Positions 1-7,672 are shown, counted from the stretch's first letter. The stretch: DNA of 22,422 bases from JAAFHS01 sp031396505 (GCA_031396505.1 JANNKX010000071.1:1-22422); one strand, 5' to 3'. The notes: generated by a model from the letters alone, not told the origin. Program-made: numbers and translations.

Positions 1-855
1 GGCACGTTCAGCTTCGATCCTCGCGTACTGGGCCAGCATTGCATCGGGCCCGTCGCAAAGGGTGGTCAGAGGATTTGTCGGAAAACCCACGGACTTGAGA
101 CGCTGAATGGCGTCAAACTGGGTGGCCGCAAGCGGGGCCGACACCTCGCCCCAGGCATAGGCGAAGAAGCGCAAGGGGCGGCTGGCGGTGATGCTGGTAT
201 CAAGCTGGCGCAACGACCCTGCCGCCGCGTTGCGCGGGTTGGCGAAGGTCTTTTCGCCCGCCGCCGCGGCCCGTGTGTTCAAGGCGGCAAAGTCGGCATG
301 GCTCATGTAAACCTCGCCCCTGACCTCCAGCACCTCTGGCGCGGCCGCCAACCGCTCCGGGATATCGGTGATGGTCCGGGCATTTTCGGTGACATTCTCA
401 CCCACCTCCCCGTCGCCGCGCGTGGCGGCCTGCACGAGAACCCCGGATTCGTAGCGGAGCGACAGCGAAAGCCCGTCTATCTTCGGCTCGGCGGAGTAGG
501 AAATCCCACCGGCATGTCCAAGGAACTTTCGCACCCGGTCGTCGAACTCGGCCACCTCTTCCGCCGCGAAGGCATTCTCAAGCGACAGCATCCGGACCCG
601 GTGTGCGACCTTGCCGAAGCCCTCGGCGACCGCCGCGCCAATCTGGTCCGAGGGCGAATCCGCCCGCTTCAGGCCCGGAAACCGCGCCTCGATCGCCGCA
701 TTGCGCAGTTTCAGCGCGTCATACTCCGCATCCGAAAGCTCAGGCGCGTCGAGCGTGTGGTAAGCGGTGTTCGCCGCCGCAAGCGCCCGGGACAGACGAA
801 CAAGCTCCTCCTGCGCCTCGGCCTTTGTCAGTGCCTCGACCGGCTTCTCCGCCAT
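1..855 (-). CDS. ligA: NAD-dependent DNA ligase LigA (N-terminal part, cut by window edge)
   Basis: This is the first 285 codons of the NAD+-dependent DNA ligase, which seals nicks during replication and repair in the cytoplasm. The frame is open to base 1, so the C-terminal part of the protein (OB fold, zinc finger, HhH and BRCT regions in the family) lies outside the window. It starts at an ATG preceded by a run of six G that can serve as ribosome binding site. The N-terminal Ia domain (SDAEYDAL, about residues 41-48) and the adenylation domain are present. The adenylated lysine is K125 in the motif AEPKIDGLS, and the following NPRNAAAGSLRQ stretch is typical of LigA. It lies 60 bp downstream of ctrA on the same strand, so it may share the ctrA transcript. 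Family assignment is secure. Confidence 0.95.
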   Translation of the reverse strand, partial: MAEKPVEALTKAEAQEELVRLSRALAAANTAYHTLDAPELSDAEYDALKLRNAAIEARFPGLKRADSPSDQIGAAVAEGFGKVAHRVRMLSLENAFAAEEVAEFDDRVRKFLGHAGGISYSAEPKIDGLSLSLRYESGVLVQAATRGDGEVGENVTENARTITDIPERLAAAPEVLEVRGEVYMSHADFAALNTRAAAAGEKTFANPRNAAAGSLRQLDTSITASRPLRFFAYAWGEVSAPLAATQFDAIQRLKSVGFPTNPLTTLCDGPDAMLAQYARIEAERA

Positions 856-915
856 TCCCGCCCCCCAAAACGCCTTGCTGCCAAAGGTTAAGCGGCGGGC
901 TCGCGAAGGTAAAGC

Positions 916-1623
916 TCAGGCGCTGGCTGCCAGACGGGCCGTCCCGCCCACAGGATCGCGCAGCACATAGCCGCGGCCCCACACGGTTTCGATGTAATTC
1001 TCACCGCCCGTCGCCTCGGCCAGTTTTTTGCGCAACTTGCAGATGAAGACGTCGATGATCTTCAACTCGGGTTCATCCATTCCGCCATAAAGATGGTTCA
1101 GGAACATTTCCTTCGTCAGGGTCGTGCCTTTGCGCAAGGACAGCAATTCCAGCATCTGATATTCCTTGCCGGTCAGATGCACGCCTTTGCCTCCGACATC
1201 CACCGTCTTTGCATCAAGGTTTACCGAAACCCGCCCGGTGTGGATCACCGACTGGCTGTGACCTTTGGACCGACGGATGATCGCATGGATGCGCGCGACC
1301 AGCTCCTCACGGTGGAAGGGTTTGGTCAGGTAGTCATCCGCCCCAAACCCGAATCCTTTCAATTTGCTGTCGGTATCGTCCGCACCCGACAGGATCAGAA
1401 TCGGCGTTTCGATCCGCGCAAGGCGCAACTGGCGCAACACTTCATGCCCCGACATATCCGGCAGGTTCAAATCCAGCAGGATCAGGTCGTAATCATAAAG
1501 TTTCGCCAGATCGATGCCGTCTTCACCCAGATCGGTACAATACACGTTCAGGTTGGCATGGGTCAGCATCATTTCGATGCTGCGGGAGGTGGTGGGGTCG
1601 TCTTCAACAAGAAGGATTCGCAT
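916..1623 (-). CDS. ctrA: Cell-cycle master response regulator CtrA
   Basis: The protein has 235 residues, the usual CtrA length. It has an OmpR-type architecture: a receiver domain (about 1-115) with acidic pocket E7/D8/D9, phospho-acceptor D51 (LLLDLNLPD) and K102 in TKPF, then a winged-helix DNA-binding domain (about 125-225) with the recognition segment IIDVFICKLRKKL and the wing ending ETVWGRGYVL. Both halves read as CtrA rather than a generic OmpR regulator. CtrA controls cell-cycle genes in Caulobacter and motility, gene transfer agents and related traits in Rhodobacterales (family knowledge). The ATG start is preceded by GAGGCG. The gene lies between sciP upstream and ligA downstream. 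The 90-bp upstream gap contains a CtrA-like box, so autoregulation is likely but inferred. A GANTC site (CcrM methylation target in alphaproteobacteria) overlaps codons 2-3. Confidence 0.96.
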   Translation of the reverse strand: MRILLVEDDPTTSRSIEMMLTHANLNVYCTDLGEDGIDLAKLYDYDLILLDLNLPDMSGHEVLRQLRLARIETPILILSGADDTDSKLKGFGFGADDYLTKPFHREELVARIHAIIRRSKGHSQSVIHTGRVSVNLDAKTVDVGGKGVHLTGKEYQMLELLSLRKGTTLTKEMFLNHLYGGMDEPELKIIDVFICKLRKKLAEATGGENYIETVWGRGYVLRDPVGGTARLAASA

Positions 1624-1671
1624 GTGTCGCCTCGCGCCAGGATTTCTTCGTTAACACTGAAGGTTGAATGG

Positions 1672-1686
1672 TTAACCACGCGTTAC
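1672..1686 (-). promoter_or_regulatory. Candidate CtrA box upstream of ctrA
   Basis: On the plus strand the bases read TTAA, seven bases, TTAC; on the ctrA strand this is GTAA-N7-TTAA. The CtrA consensus is TTAA-N7-TTAA, so seven of eight defined bases match and the spacing is exact. It lies 49-63 bp upstream of the ctrA start. Autoregulation of ctrA is known in Caulobacter; its presence here is inference. Confidence 0.5.
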
Positions 1687-1702
1687 TCTGGACAGGCGAT
1701 TG

Positions 1703-1723
1703 AAAAAAACAACCTAAAGTTGT
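1703..1723 (-). terminator. Weak intrinsic terminator at the end of sciP
   Basis: On the minus strand a 5-bp stem (ACAAC / GTTGT) with a 5-base loop that contains the sciP stop codon runs straight into a run of seven T. The stem is short and AT-rich, so the terminator is probably leaky. It would partly separate sciP transcription from ctrA. Confidence 0.4.
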
Positions 1724-1992
1724 CGATATTTTCGGATTGCAGTCACTTTCAGGGCGTTTTCGCCATGTTCTTCGATGGCAGATCGCCACAAGGCGAACTC
1801 CTCATCCGAAAGACTATATCTTTCCAGCGCTTCCTTTTCTGGAATCAGTCCGTACATCACGGCCTTGACCACGATTGCCTTGCGGCTGGCAACCCAGCGG
1901 CGCGTGGTATCGGCGGGCAGATCGGCGCGGCTAAGGATACTGCCATCGGGCAGCGTAATCTGGCGCGGGCCGTCAACTTTTTTCAAGAACAT
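1714..1992 (-). CDS. sciP: DUF1153 protein, probable CtrA inhibitor SciP
   Basis: The 92-residue helical protein contains the features of DUF1153: an LPDG turn (14-17), LSRADLPADTTRRWV (about 20-34), then a helix-turn-helix-like core with AVMYGLIPEKEALERY and LSDEEFALWRSAIEEHG. This is the family of Caulobacter SciP, a small protein that binds CtrA and blocks transcription of CtrA-dependent genes. Length and motif order fit SciP. The ATG is preceded by AAGGGGGACACCC, a strong ribosome binding site. It is transcribed towards ctrA with a 90-bp gap and diverges from mnmA. The linkage with ctrA supports the SciP reading, since CtrA would be its partner. Family assignment is confident; the function in this organism is inferred from Caulobacter. 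Confidence 0.85.
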   Translation of the reverse strand: MFLKKVDGPRQITLPDGSILSRADLPADTTRRWVASRKAIVVKAVMYGLIPEKEALERYSLSDEEFALWRSAIEEHGENALKVTAIRKYRQL

Positions 1993-2060
1993 GGGTGTCC
2001 CCCTTGGTGCAACAGGGCAAAGAATGGGCGATCAGCCTTAAGGGGGCGTGAAGCCGGGGG

Positions 2061-2088
2061 TTGAGGATACACGGCATTTTCCTATATT
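2061..2088 (+). promoter_or_regulatory. Candidate promoter for mnmA
   Basis: A TTGAGG -35 element (2061-2066) and a TATATT -10 element (2083-2088) are separated by 16 bases. Transcription would start near 2095, upstream of the ATG at 2120 and downstream of the earlier in-frame ATG at 2048, which argues for the later start. Confidence 0.45.
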
Positions 2089-2119
2089 AAGTGGCAAAAC
2101 CTATTCCCCGGACGCACCT

Positions 2120-3259
2120 ATGATGCTGGATCAATCGCTCAATTCGCTTGGCTTTGCCAAGGCCCCCCGTGACACGCGTGTGGTCGTGGCAATGTCGGGG
2201 GGCGTGGATTCCTCGGTGGTGGCCGCCATGCTGGCGGAAGAAGGCTATGATGTGGTGGGCGTGACGCTGCAGTTGTATGATCACGGGGCGGCCTTGGCAA
2301 AAAAGGGCGCCTGCTGTGCGGGCCGCGATATTCATGATGCGCGGCGCGTGGCCGAAACCATGGGCTTTCCGCATTACGTGCTGGATTACGAGAATACCTT
2401 TCGCGAAGCGGTGATCGAGGAATTTGCCGATGCCTATCTTTCGGGTGCGACGCCCGTGCCCTGCATCCGCTGCAACGAACGGGTGAAATTCAAGGATCTG
2501 CTGGCCACGGCCCGCGATCTGGATGCCGATTGCATGGCGACCGGGCACTATATTCAACGCAAAGTGGGCATGGCCGGCCCAGAACTGCATCAGGCGGCAG
2601 ATGCCGGGCGCGATCAAAGCTATTTCCTGTTTTCCACGACGCCGGAGCAACTGTCCTATCTGCGTTTTCCCTTGGGCCATTTGCAATCCAAGGCCGAAAC
2701 CCGTGCGCTGGCGGTGAAATACGGCCTGCCTGTGGCCGACAAGCCCGACAGTCAGGATATCTGCTTTGTGCCCAACGGCGACTATGCCGCCGTGATCGAA
2801 AAGCTGCGCCCCGGTGCGGCGGCGCCCGGCGATATCGTCGATCTGGTGGGCAATGTGCTGGGCACCCATCGTGGCGTGATCCATTACACCATCGGGCAAC
2901 GCAAAGGGCTTGGCATCGGAGGTTTGGGCGATCCGTTGTATGTGGTGCGCCTTGACCCCGATTTGCGGCATGTGATCGTGGGGCCGAAGGCGGCGCTGTC
3001 GACCCGTGTCATCCCGGTGCGCGAAATCAACTGGCTGGGCGATGCGCCATTCTTGTCGCGCGCCGAATGGCATCTGGGCGTCAAGGTGCGATCAACCCGC
3101 GGCCCGCGCAGTGCAATCGTCCGCCCGTTGACGGACACCACGGCCGAGGTGGAACTGATCGCACCGGAAGACGGCATTTCGGCCGGGCAGGCTTGCGTGT
3201 TTTATGATGAAGGCAGCAGCCGGATCTTTGGCGGCGGCTGGATATGGAAGGGCCGCTGA
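2120..3259 (+). CDS. mnmA: tRNA-specific 2-thiouridylase MnmA
   Basis: MnmA adds sulfur to C2 of the wobble uridine (U34) of tRNAs for Lys, Glu and Gln, using ATP and sulfur relayed from cysteine desulfurase. The product has 379 residues, normal for the family with a short alphaproteobacterial N-terminal extension. It shows the PP-loop motif SGGVDS (26-31), the first catalytic cysteine in CIRCNE (C118), the second in DICFVPNG (C215), and the C-terminal beta-barrel region (HYTIGQRKGLG onward). I chose the ATG at 2120 because related proteins begin shortly before LNSLGFAKAP and because a promoter-like element lies between 2048 and 2120; ATG 2123 is equally possible. It diverges from sciP and ends in a terminator hairpin. 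Confidence 0.95.
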   Translation: MMLDQSLNSLGFAKAPRDTRVVVAMSGGVDSSVVAAMLAEEGYDVVGVTLQLYDHGAALAKKGACCAGRDIHDARRVAETMGFPHYVLDYENTFREAVIEEFADAYLSGATPVPCIRCNERVKFKDLLATARDLDADCMATGHYIQRKVGMAGPELHQAADAGRDQSYFLFSTTPEQLSYLRFPLGHLQSKAETRALAVKYGLPVADKPDSQDICFVPNGDYAAVIEKLRPGAAAPGDIVDLVGNVLGTHRGVIHYTIGQRKGLGIGGLGDPLYVVRLDPDLRHVIVGPKAALSTRVIPVREINWLGDAPFLSRAEWHLGVKVRSTRGPRSAIVRPLTDTTAEVELIAPEDGISAGQACVFYDEGSSRIFGGGWIWKGR

Positions 3260-3270
3260 GGCCCGTTTTT
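3250..3270 (+). terminator. Intrinsic terminator of mnmA overlapping its stop codon
   Basis: A 5-bp all-GC stem (GGGCC / GGCCC, 3250-3254 and 3260-3264) with loop GCTGA is followed by GTTTTT. The TGA stop of mnmA sits in the loop, so the last codons form the stem. Confidence 0.6.
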
Positions 3271-3394
3271 CACGTTGTTTTCACGCCTGCATCCTGTTGC
3301 GCTGGCTAAGATGATACGCGGCGCGTGGGTCTGACCCCATACCGCAGAGCCGGTATTTTCCCGGTTTTCGCATTTTCATCGCGGAGCATTCAAG

Positions 3395-3814
3395 ATGTCG
3401 ACACATTTTCGCATGACTGATTTTTTGGCCGATCCGGTTTTGGTGGAAACCGGCCTGAAGGACGGCGCGCAGTTTCAGATCACCGTGGAGGAGGCGACGC
3501 AGTTTCAAAAACACCTGCGCGGCGCAATCTGGAGCGCACAGACCATCCGCCTGACGACAGACGTGGCGTATGTGCTGGCGCGGGGCGGGCAGCTGACGGT
3601 GCCTGCAACCGCGCTGGCAGCGTTTGGCGCGTCGCTGGTTCTGGACGGCACAGGCCTGACGCGTGCGATGCCCGTGTCAACGACGGTTCTGGTGCTGGTG
3701 ATCGCGGCGGCGGCGGTGATCGGCTTTGCCATCGGGCATCTGGGCGAGGCGGCGCGGCCCGATCTGCTGCTGACGGTGGCGCATGTCGCGGGTCAGATCA
3801 CGGTTTCGGCCTGA
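3395..3814 (+). CDS. Hypothetical single-span membrane protein
   Basis: I do not recognise this 139-residue protein. The first 90 residues are soluble and moderately acidic, with no cysteine. One strongly hydrophobic segment follows (about 94-115, STTVLVLVIAAAAVIGFAIG), then a short tail of about 25 residues with RPDLL. There is no signal peptide, so a type II or tail-proximal anchor with the N-terminal domain in the cytoplasm is one reading. The ATG at 3395 is preceded by GGAG at 3383-3386, a good ribosome binding site. Its codon use matches the surrounding genes. The last 22 bases overlap the 3' end of the convergent lpxB gene. No function can be inferred from the context. Confidence 0.75.
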   Translation: MSTHFRMTDFLADPVLVETGLKDGAQFQITVEEATQFQKHLRGAIWSAQTIRLTTDVAYVLARGGQLTVPATALAAFGASLVLDGTGLTRAMPVSTTVLVLVIAAAAVIGFAIGHLGEAARPDLLLTVAHVAGQITVSA

Positions 3815-4923
3815 TCCGGCCCGATGGCGCGCAGCACGGATTGCGCCGCCCGCAGACCGGGGTCTGCGTCACCCTTGCCCAAACGCACCATCGTCACGTC
3901 CATCGCGGCCATCTGGGCCGCGCGGGCCGGGCCATTGCCCATCAGGTCGATCAGCGCGGGCGCGATCAGGTCGGGCACACAACGCGGGCCAAGAAATTCG
4001 GGGATGACACGGGTCTCGCTGACAAGGTTCACGAGGGTGACAGTGTCAATCAGCGCCGCGCGCCGCATCAGCCAGAAGGTGACCGGGTTCATCCTGTAGG
4101 CGATGACCATCGGGCAGCGGTTCGCCGCCAGTTCCAGCGACACTGTGCCGGATGCCGCAAGGGCGACGGTGGCATCGGCAAAGGCCTGCCGTTTGTGATC
4201 CGCGTCTGCGATGATTTGCGGGGCAATCGGCCAATCGCGCGTGAGATCGCGCACCTGTGCCATCAGATGGGGCACGGATGGCAGTGCCACGCGCGCATCC
4301 GGATGCACCTGTTTCACCCGCGCCAGAACCGCGCCAAAGACCGGGATCAGCCGGGTGATTTCCGACGCGCGCGACCCCGGCAGCGTCAGGATCAGCGGGC
4401 TTTGTTGCGCGACGGGCGTGGCCTGCGCCTCGGCGACCACCGGGTGGCCGACAAAATCGCACGTCATGCCATGCGCGGTCATCAAGGGCGGCTCAAACGG
4501 CAGCAGGGCCAGCACGTGGTCGATGAACGCGGCCATTTTCCCCGCCCGCCCCGGTCGCCAGGCCCAGACCGAAGGGGCCACGTAGTGAATTGTCTTCATC
4601 GCGGGATTGGCGGCCTTGACCAGCCGGGCAACGCGAAAGCAGAAATCCGGGCTGTCGATTGTGATCAGCGCATCTGCCCCCGCCACCGCCGCCGCACATT
4701 CCCGGATGCGGCGTTTCAGATGCAGATACCTTGGCAGCACTTCGGCAATGCCCATGACCGAAAGCTCAGCCATCGGAAACTGGCTGTGCAATCCTTCGGC
4801 CTGCATCAAGGGGCCGCCCACACCGTGAAATGTGACGCCGGGATGCAGCGATTTCAGCCCCGCCATCAGGGCCGCGCCCAGCCGATCACCCGACGGCTCA
4901 CCCGCGATAAGGTACAGATTCAC
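3793..4923 (-). CDS. lpxB: Lipid A disaccharide synthase LpxB
   Basis: LpxB is the GT19 glycosyltransferase that condenses UDP-2,3-diacylglucosamine with lipid X to form the lipid A disaccharide at the inner face of the inner membrane. The 376-residue product has the N-terminal LIAGEPSGD motif (5-13), the APSVWAWRPGR segment that marks the family, a GHPV motif and the LPGSR loop that binds the sugar nucleotide. I chose the GTG at 4923 because it overlaps the lpxI stop as GTGA and puts the EPSGD motif at the usual distance; a GTG at 4935 would add four residues. It is the last gene of the envelope operon, directly after lpxI, its substrate supplier. Its end overlaps the convergent gene at 3395-3814 by 22 bp. 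Confidence 0.94.
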   Translation of the reverse strand: MNLYLIAGEPSGDRLGAALMAGLKSLHPGVTFHGVGGPLMQAEGLHSQFPMAELSVMGIAEVLPRYLHLKRRIRECAAAVAGADALITIDSPDFCFRVARLVKAANPAMKTIHYVAPSVWAWRPGRAGKMAAFIDHVLALLPFEPPLMTAHGMTCDFVGHPVVAEAQATPVAQQSPLILTLPGSRASEITRLIPVFGAVLARVKQVHPDARVALPSVPHLMAQVRDLTRDWPIAPQIIADADHKRQAFADATVALAASGTVSLELAANRCPMVIAYRMNPVTFWLMRRAALIDTVTLVNLVSETRVIPEFLGPRCVPDLIAPALIDLMGNGPARAAQMAAMDVTMVRLGKGDADPGLRAAQSVLRAIGPDQAETVI

Positions 4924-5732
4924 GCCCGTGCCCACAGGAACATCTGTGCCTGATCGGCCATGGCGATCATCTGCGGCTGATCAAGGCAGATCACGCCACC
5001 CGCCTGCCACACGACCCCCGCAAGCCCCGCGCGTGCGGCCGCGGCCACGCTGGCAGGCCCCAGCGTCGGCATATCCACCCGCATGTCCTGCCCCGGTTTC
5101 GGTGCCTTGTAGAACACGCCGCGCCCGCGTGCAGGGTCAGGGCGCAGACTGGCGGACAACCCAGCCACCTGCGCCAGCATCGCATCGGTGCCCGCCAGCA
5201 CCTCGACCCCCAAGCAAAGCCCTTGCTGCACCACCGCCCCCTGCCCCACATCGACCCGGCCAAGCGCGCTGACAATGTCATGGGCGCGGGCGGCGTCGTG
5301 GTCATCGACCACAGCCGTACCCCCTGCCGTCAGAAACCCCGCCTGCGGCACAAGGACCGGGGCCACATCCGGCACACCCACAATGCCAAAGCCGAAATCC
5401 GCAAAAATCGCCAGCACCGCACGCAGGGTAGCATCATCGCCGCCCTGCATTGCCGCCATCAGCGCGGGCACCAGTTGCGCTGTCGCCGGATCGAACATCG
5501 CAGGGTCAAGGCGCGGACGGCTGACCGCCCCAGCAAAGACCACTTGGGCGATGCCCCGGTCTTCCAGCCCATGCAGGAACGGCACCAGCCGTTCGATGCG
5601 AAAGGTCTGATCCGGCACCAGACCGGTTGGTGCAAAGCCTTCAAGCGATGCCACAAAAGGCGCGTCCATCACTGCCGCAAGCGCCGCCGGCAAGACACCC
5701 TGCCCCGCGATGATCGCCGTGCGGCCCGTCAT
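4920..5732 (-). CDS. lpxI: UDP-2,3-diacylglucosamine pyrophosphatase LpxI
   Basis: LpxI hydrolyses UDP-2,3-diacylglucosamine to lipid X and UMP, the step before LpxB. It is the alphaproteobacterial replacement for LpxH and is unrelated to it in sequence. The 270-residue length is normal. Family features include the N-terminal IAGQGVLP glycine loop (8-15), GIVGVPDVAP in the middle, and in the C-terminal domain KAPKPGQDMRVDMPTLGP, whose acidic residues belong to the metal-dependent active site in the family. The ATG overlaps the lpxA stop as ATGA, and its own stop overlaps the lpxB start as GTGA, so the three lpx genes are probably translationally coupled. No LpxH-type metallophosphatase is present in the window. 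Confidence 0.93.
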   Translation of the reverse strand: MTGRTAIIAGQGVLPAALAAVMDAPFVASLEGFAPTGLVPDQTFRIERLVPFLHGLEDRGIAQVVFAGAVSRPRLDPAMFDPATAQLVPALMAAMQGGDDATLRAVLAIFADFGFGIVGVPDVAPVLVPQAGFLTAGGTAVVDDHDAARAHDIVSALGRVDVGQGAVVQQGLCLGVEVLAGTDAMLAQVAGLSASLRPDPARGRGVFYKAPKPGQDMRVDMPTLGPASVAAAARAGLAGVVWQAGGVICLDQPQMIAMADQAQMFLWARA

Positions 5733-6523
5733 TTCGGCGTCAGAAAGCTGCGGTCAGATGCCGACAGGATGAAATCCGTCATCTCGCGCACATGCGGGCT
5801 GTCGGTTTCATCCGCCAGACGCCGCGCGCGGTCCATGAACGACCCTTCGCCCTGCGCCAGCATCTGATAACCCGCCCGCAGCGCCGTAATCTCGGCCCGG
5901 TCCACGCCCCGGCGTTTCAAGCCGACCAAGTTCAAGCCGTCCAGTTCACCACGCGGGCCTTGCACAAGGCCGTGCGGCACCACGTCGTTCGTGACCATCG
6001 TGACCGCGCCGATGATCGCACCCTTGCCCACGCGCACCCATTGATGAATGCCCGACAGCCCCCCCACGATCACGTCATCGCCAATCTGGCAATGCCCGGC
6101 AATCGCCACCTGATTGGCCAGGATAACCCGGTTGCCCAGCGTCGCATCATGGCCCACATGCGCCCCCGTCATCAGCAGGCAGTCATCGCCCACGCGCGTG
6201 ACACCCCCGCCGCCCGCCGTCCCGGTGTTCAGCGTCGCCCCCTCGCGGATGCGGCAACGCGCGCCGACAACCAGCCGTGTGCGTTCGCCTGCGTATTTCA
6301 GATCCTGCGGCACCTCGCCCACGCAGGCGAAGGGAAAGATCACCGTATCCGCGCCGACATCCGTCCAACCCGTCACGACCGCATGCGATTTCACCACCAC
6401 GCCCGGTGCCAACGTCACCTCGGGCCCGATGATCGCGAATGGCCCGATATTGGCGCCCGCACCGATCTTGGCCCCGTCGTCGATAATGGCTGCGGGATGA
6501 ATGCGGGCGGTCGGATCAATCAT
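5729..6523 (-). CDS. lpxA: UDP-N-acetylglucosamine acyltransferase LpxA
   Basis: LpxA catalyses the first step of lipid A synthesis, moving a 3-hydroxyacyl chain from ACP to O3 of UDP-GlcNAc. The 264-residue protein is full length. The first two thirds are hexapeptide repeats ([LIV]GxxxxI type, left-handed beta helix). The AHVGHD motif carries H122 and catalytic H125, numbered as in E. coli. The C-terminal helical part contains ALRAGYQML. The ATG lies three bases after the fabZ stop. The acyl donor is made by the neighbouring FabZ pathway, and the product feeds LpxC (not in this window) and later LpxI and LpxB. Confidence 0.96.
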   Translation of the reverse strand: MIDPTARIHPAAIIDDGAKIGAGANIGPFAIIGPEVTLAPGVVVKSHAVVTGWTDVGADTVIFPFACVGEVPQDLKYAGERTRLVVGARCRIREGATLNTGTAGGGGVTRVGDDCLLMTGAHVGHDATLGNRVILANQVAIAGHCQIGDDVIVGGLSGIHQWVRVGKGAIIGAVTMVTNDVVPHGLVQGPRGELDGLNLVGLKRRGVDRAEITALRAGYQMLAQGEGSFMDRARRLADETDSPHVREMTDFILSASDRSFLTPK

Positions 6524-6526
6524 GGA

Positions 6527-6994
6527 TCAGTGCCCCGAAACATCGAACATCGCCGTGAACGTCGCCTCGGCCGCAAGTTCGCCCGCCACCATGCCGCGCC
6601 CTTCGAATTTCCACACCTTGCCACCGCCGCGCAGCGCCGTCACATGCAGTTCCAGCACATCGCCCGGCACCACCTTGCGGCGAAACTTTGCGCCATCGAC
6701 ACCCATGAAAAAAACCTTGGCGTTCTTGTCGGCCAGATCCATCGTGACCCCGACAAGAATGCCCGATGTTTGCGCCATCGCCTCGATGATCATCACGCCG
6801 GGAAAGATCGGCATGCCCGGAAAATGCCCCTGAAACTGCGGTTCATTGAAGGTGACGTTCTTGATGCCCACGCAGGACTTGCCCACCACGATATCGCGCA
6901 CCCGGTCCACCAGCAGAAACGGATAGCGGTGCGGGATGATCCGCTGGATCAGCGAAAGATCGGCCTCGGTCACAGGTGCTGCGTGTTCGTTCAT
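6527..6994 (-). CDS. fabZ: 3-hydroxyacyl-ACP dehydratase FabZ
   Basis: FabZ dehydrates 3-hydroxyacyl-ACP in fatty acid elongation and competes with LpxA for the same substrate, which explains the classic lpxA neighbour position. The 155-residue hot-dog-fold protein shows IPHRYPFLLVD (20-30), the catalytic histidine in GHFPGMP (H57) and the catalytic glutamate in IIEAMAQ (E71). I chose the second of two adjacent ATGs (6994 rather than 6997) because it gives a better distance to the GGGGA ribosome binding site. A longer reading frame back to 7048 has no family similarity at its N-terminus. The upstream gap to the skp gene is about 75 bp, one of the larger gaps of the operon, so an internal promoter is possible. 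Confidence 0.94.
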   Translation of the reverse strand: MNEHAAPVTEADLSLIQRIIPHRYPFLLVDRVRDIVVGKSCVGIKNVTFNEPQFQGHFPGMPIFPGVMIIEAMAQTSGILVGVTMDLADKNAKVFFMGVDGAKFRRKVVPGDVLELHVTALRGGGKVWKFEGRGMVAGELAAEATFTAMFDVSGH

Positions 6995-7069
6995 CATGGT
7001 TCCCCGGATTGTGGCCTCTGACGGGCCGCTGCACCCCTCTGCTAGCAAGTTGGGGCGGGCAGGACAAGA

Positions 7070-7672
7070 TTAGGGCTGCGCTGGTGGGTCCGGCTGGGAT
7101 GGTTCGGGTGACGGATCAGTGACGGGCGGGTTGCTGCCATCCCCCACCGATGCGTCAATCCGCGCGATCACCTGTGCGGTCACATCGATGCTTTGCAAGG
7201 ACAGGATAATGGATTTCTTGTCCAGCACCGCGATTGCCCCCATGTCCTGCATGGTCTGTGCAATCACCGGGGCCGCGATATCCACGAAAAACTGCCGCTG
7301 ATCTGCATCATGCGCCGCTGTCAACGCGGTGTATTTCGCGCGTTGCGCGGCCCTGATGCCTTCGACCTTCAGGTCAAATGCATCCGCCAACGCGCGAAAC
7401 GCCTCGGGCGTCATGGCGGGGCGCTGGCTGGTCAGTTCACGTTCTTCTGCCTCAAGTGCTGCTTCGATCTTCAGGTTTTCGGCCACCAGCGCCTGTTCCT
7501 CTGCCGTCAACCGCGCCGTCGTTGCCTGACCAAACTGCGATTCTGCAAACAGGCGATCCTGATCAATCGTCAGAACCGGCGTTGCAATCGCCACGGGCGC
7601 GTCGGTTTCGGTTTGCGCCCATGCGCCGGTCGCCGCGCAGGCGAAGGCCACAATCAACGCAGCCCTGCGCAT
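7070..7672 (-). CDS. skp: OmpH/Skp-family periplasmic chaperone
   Basis: Skp-type chaperones hold unfolded outer-membrane proteins in the periplasm on their way to BamA. The 200-residue protein has a clear signal peptide (basic MRR, hydrophobic core, cleavage probably after GAWA at residue 19). The mature start contains VLTIDQDRLFAES, equivalent to the conserved first strand of OmpH. A long charged helical region (about 50-125, rich in E, K, R, A) fits the tentacle helices, and VLDKKSIILS is the usual closing strand. A proline-rich, disordered C-terminal tail (last 25 residues) is a lineage-specific addition. The ATG shares one base with the bamA stop (TGATG), so the two are tightly coupled. 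Confidence 0.88.
   Translation of the reverse strand: MRRAALIVAFACAATGAWAQTETDAPVAIATPVLTIDQDRLFAESQFGQATTARLTAEEQALVAENLKIEAALEAEERELTSQRPAMTPEAFRALADAFDLKVEGIRAAQRAKYTALTAAHDADQRQFFVDIAAPVIAQTMQDMGAIAVLDKKSIILSLQSIDVTAQVIARIDASVGDGSNPPVTDPSPEPSQPDPPAQP

Noticed and set aside
298..891. Long plus-strand open frames opposite ligA and ctrA
   Set aside because: They are antisense to clearly conserved genes, have arginine- and proline-rich nonsense composition, and arise from high GC content.
2087..3073. A 328-codon minus-strand open frame opposite mnmA
   Set aside because: mnmA has all its catalytic motifs on the plus strand; the reverse frame is rich in His, Gln and Arg with no recognisable domain.
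3350..3370. CCGG-TATTTTC-CCGG as a terminator or operator before the 3395 gene
   Set aside because: The arms are only 4 bp and each is itself palindromic, so it is easily explained by chance.
3841..4953. A 370-codon plus-strand open frame opposite lpxB
   Set aside because: It is the shadow of lpxB, with very high Arg/His/Gln content and no ribosome binding site worth noting.
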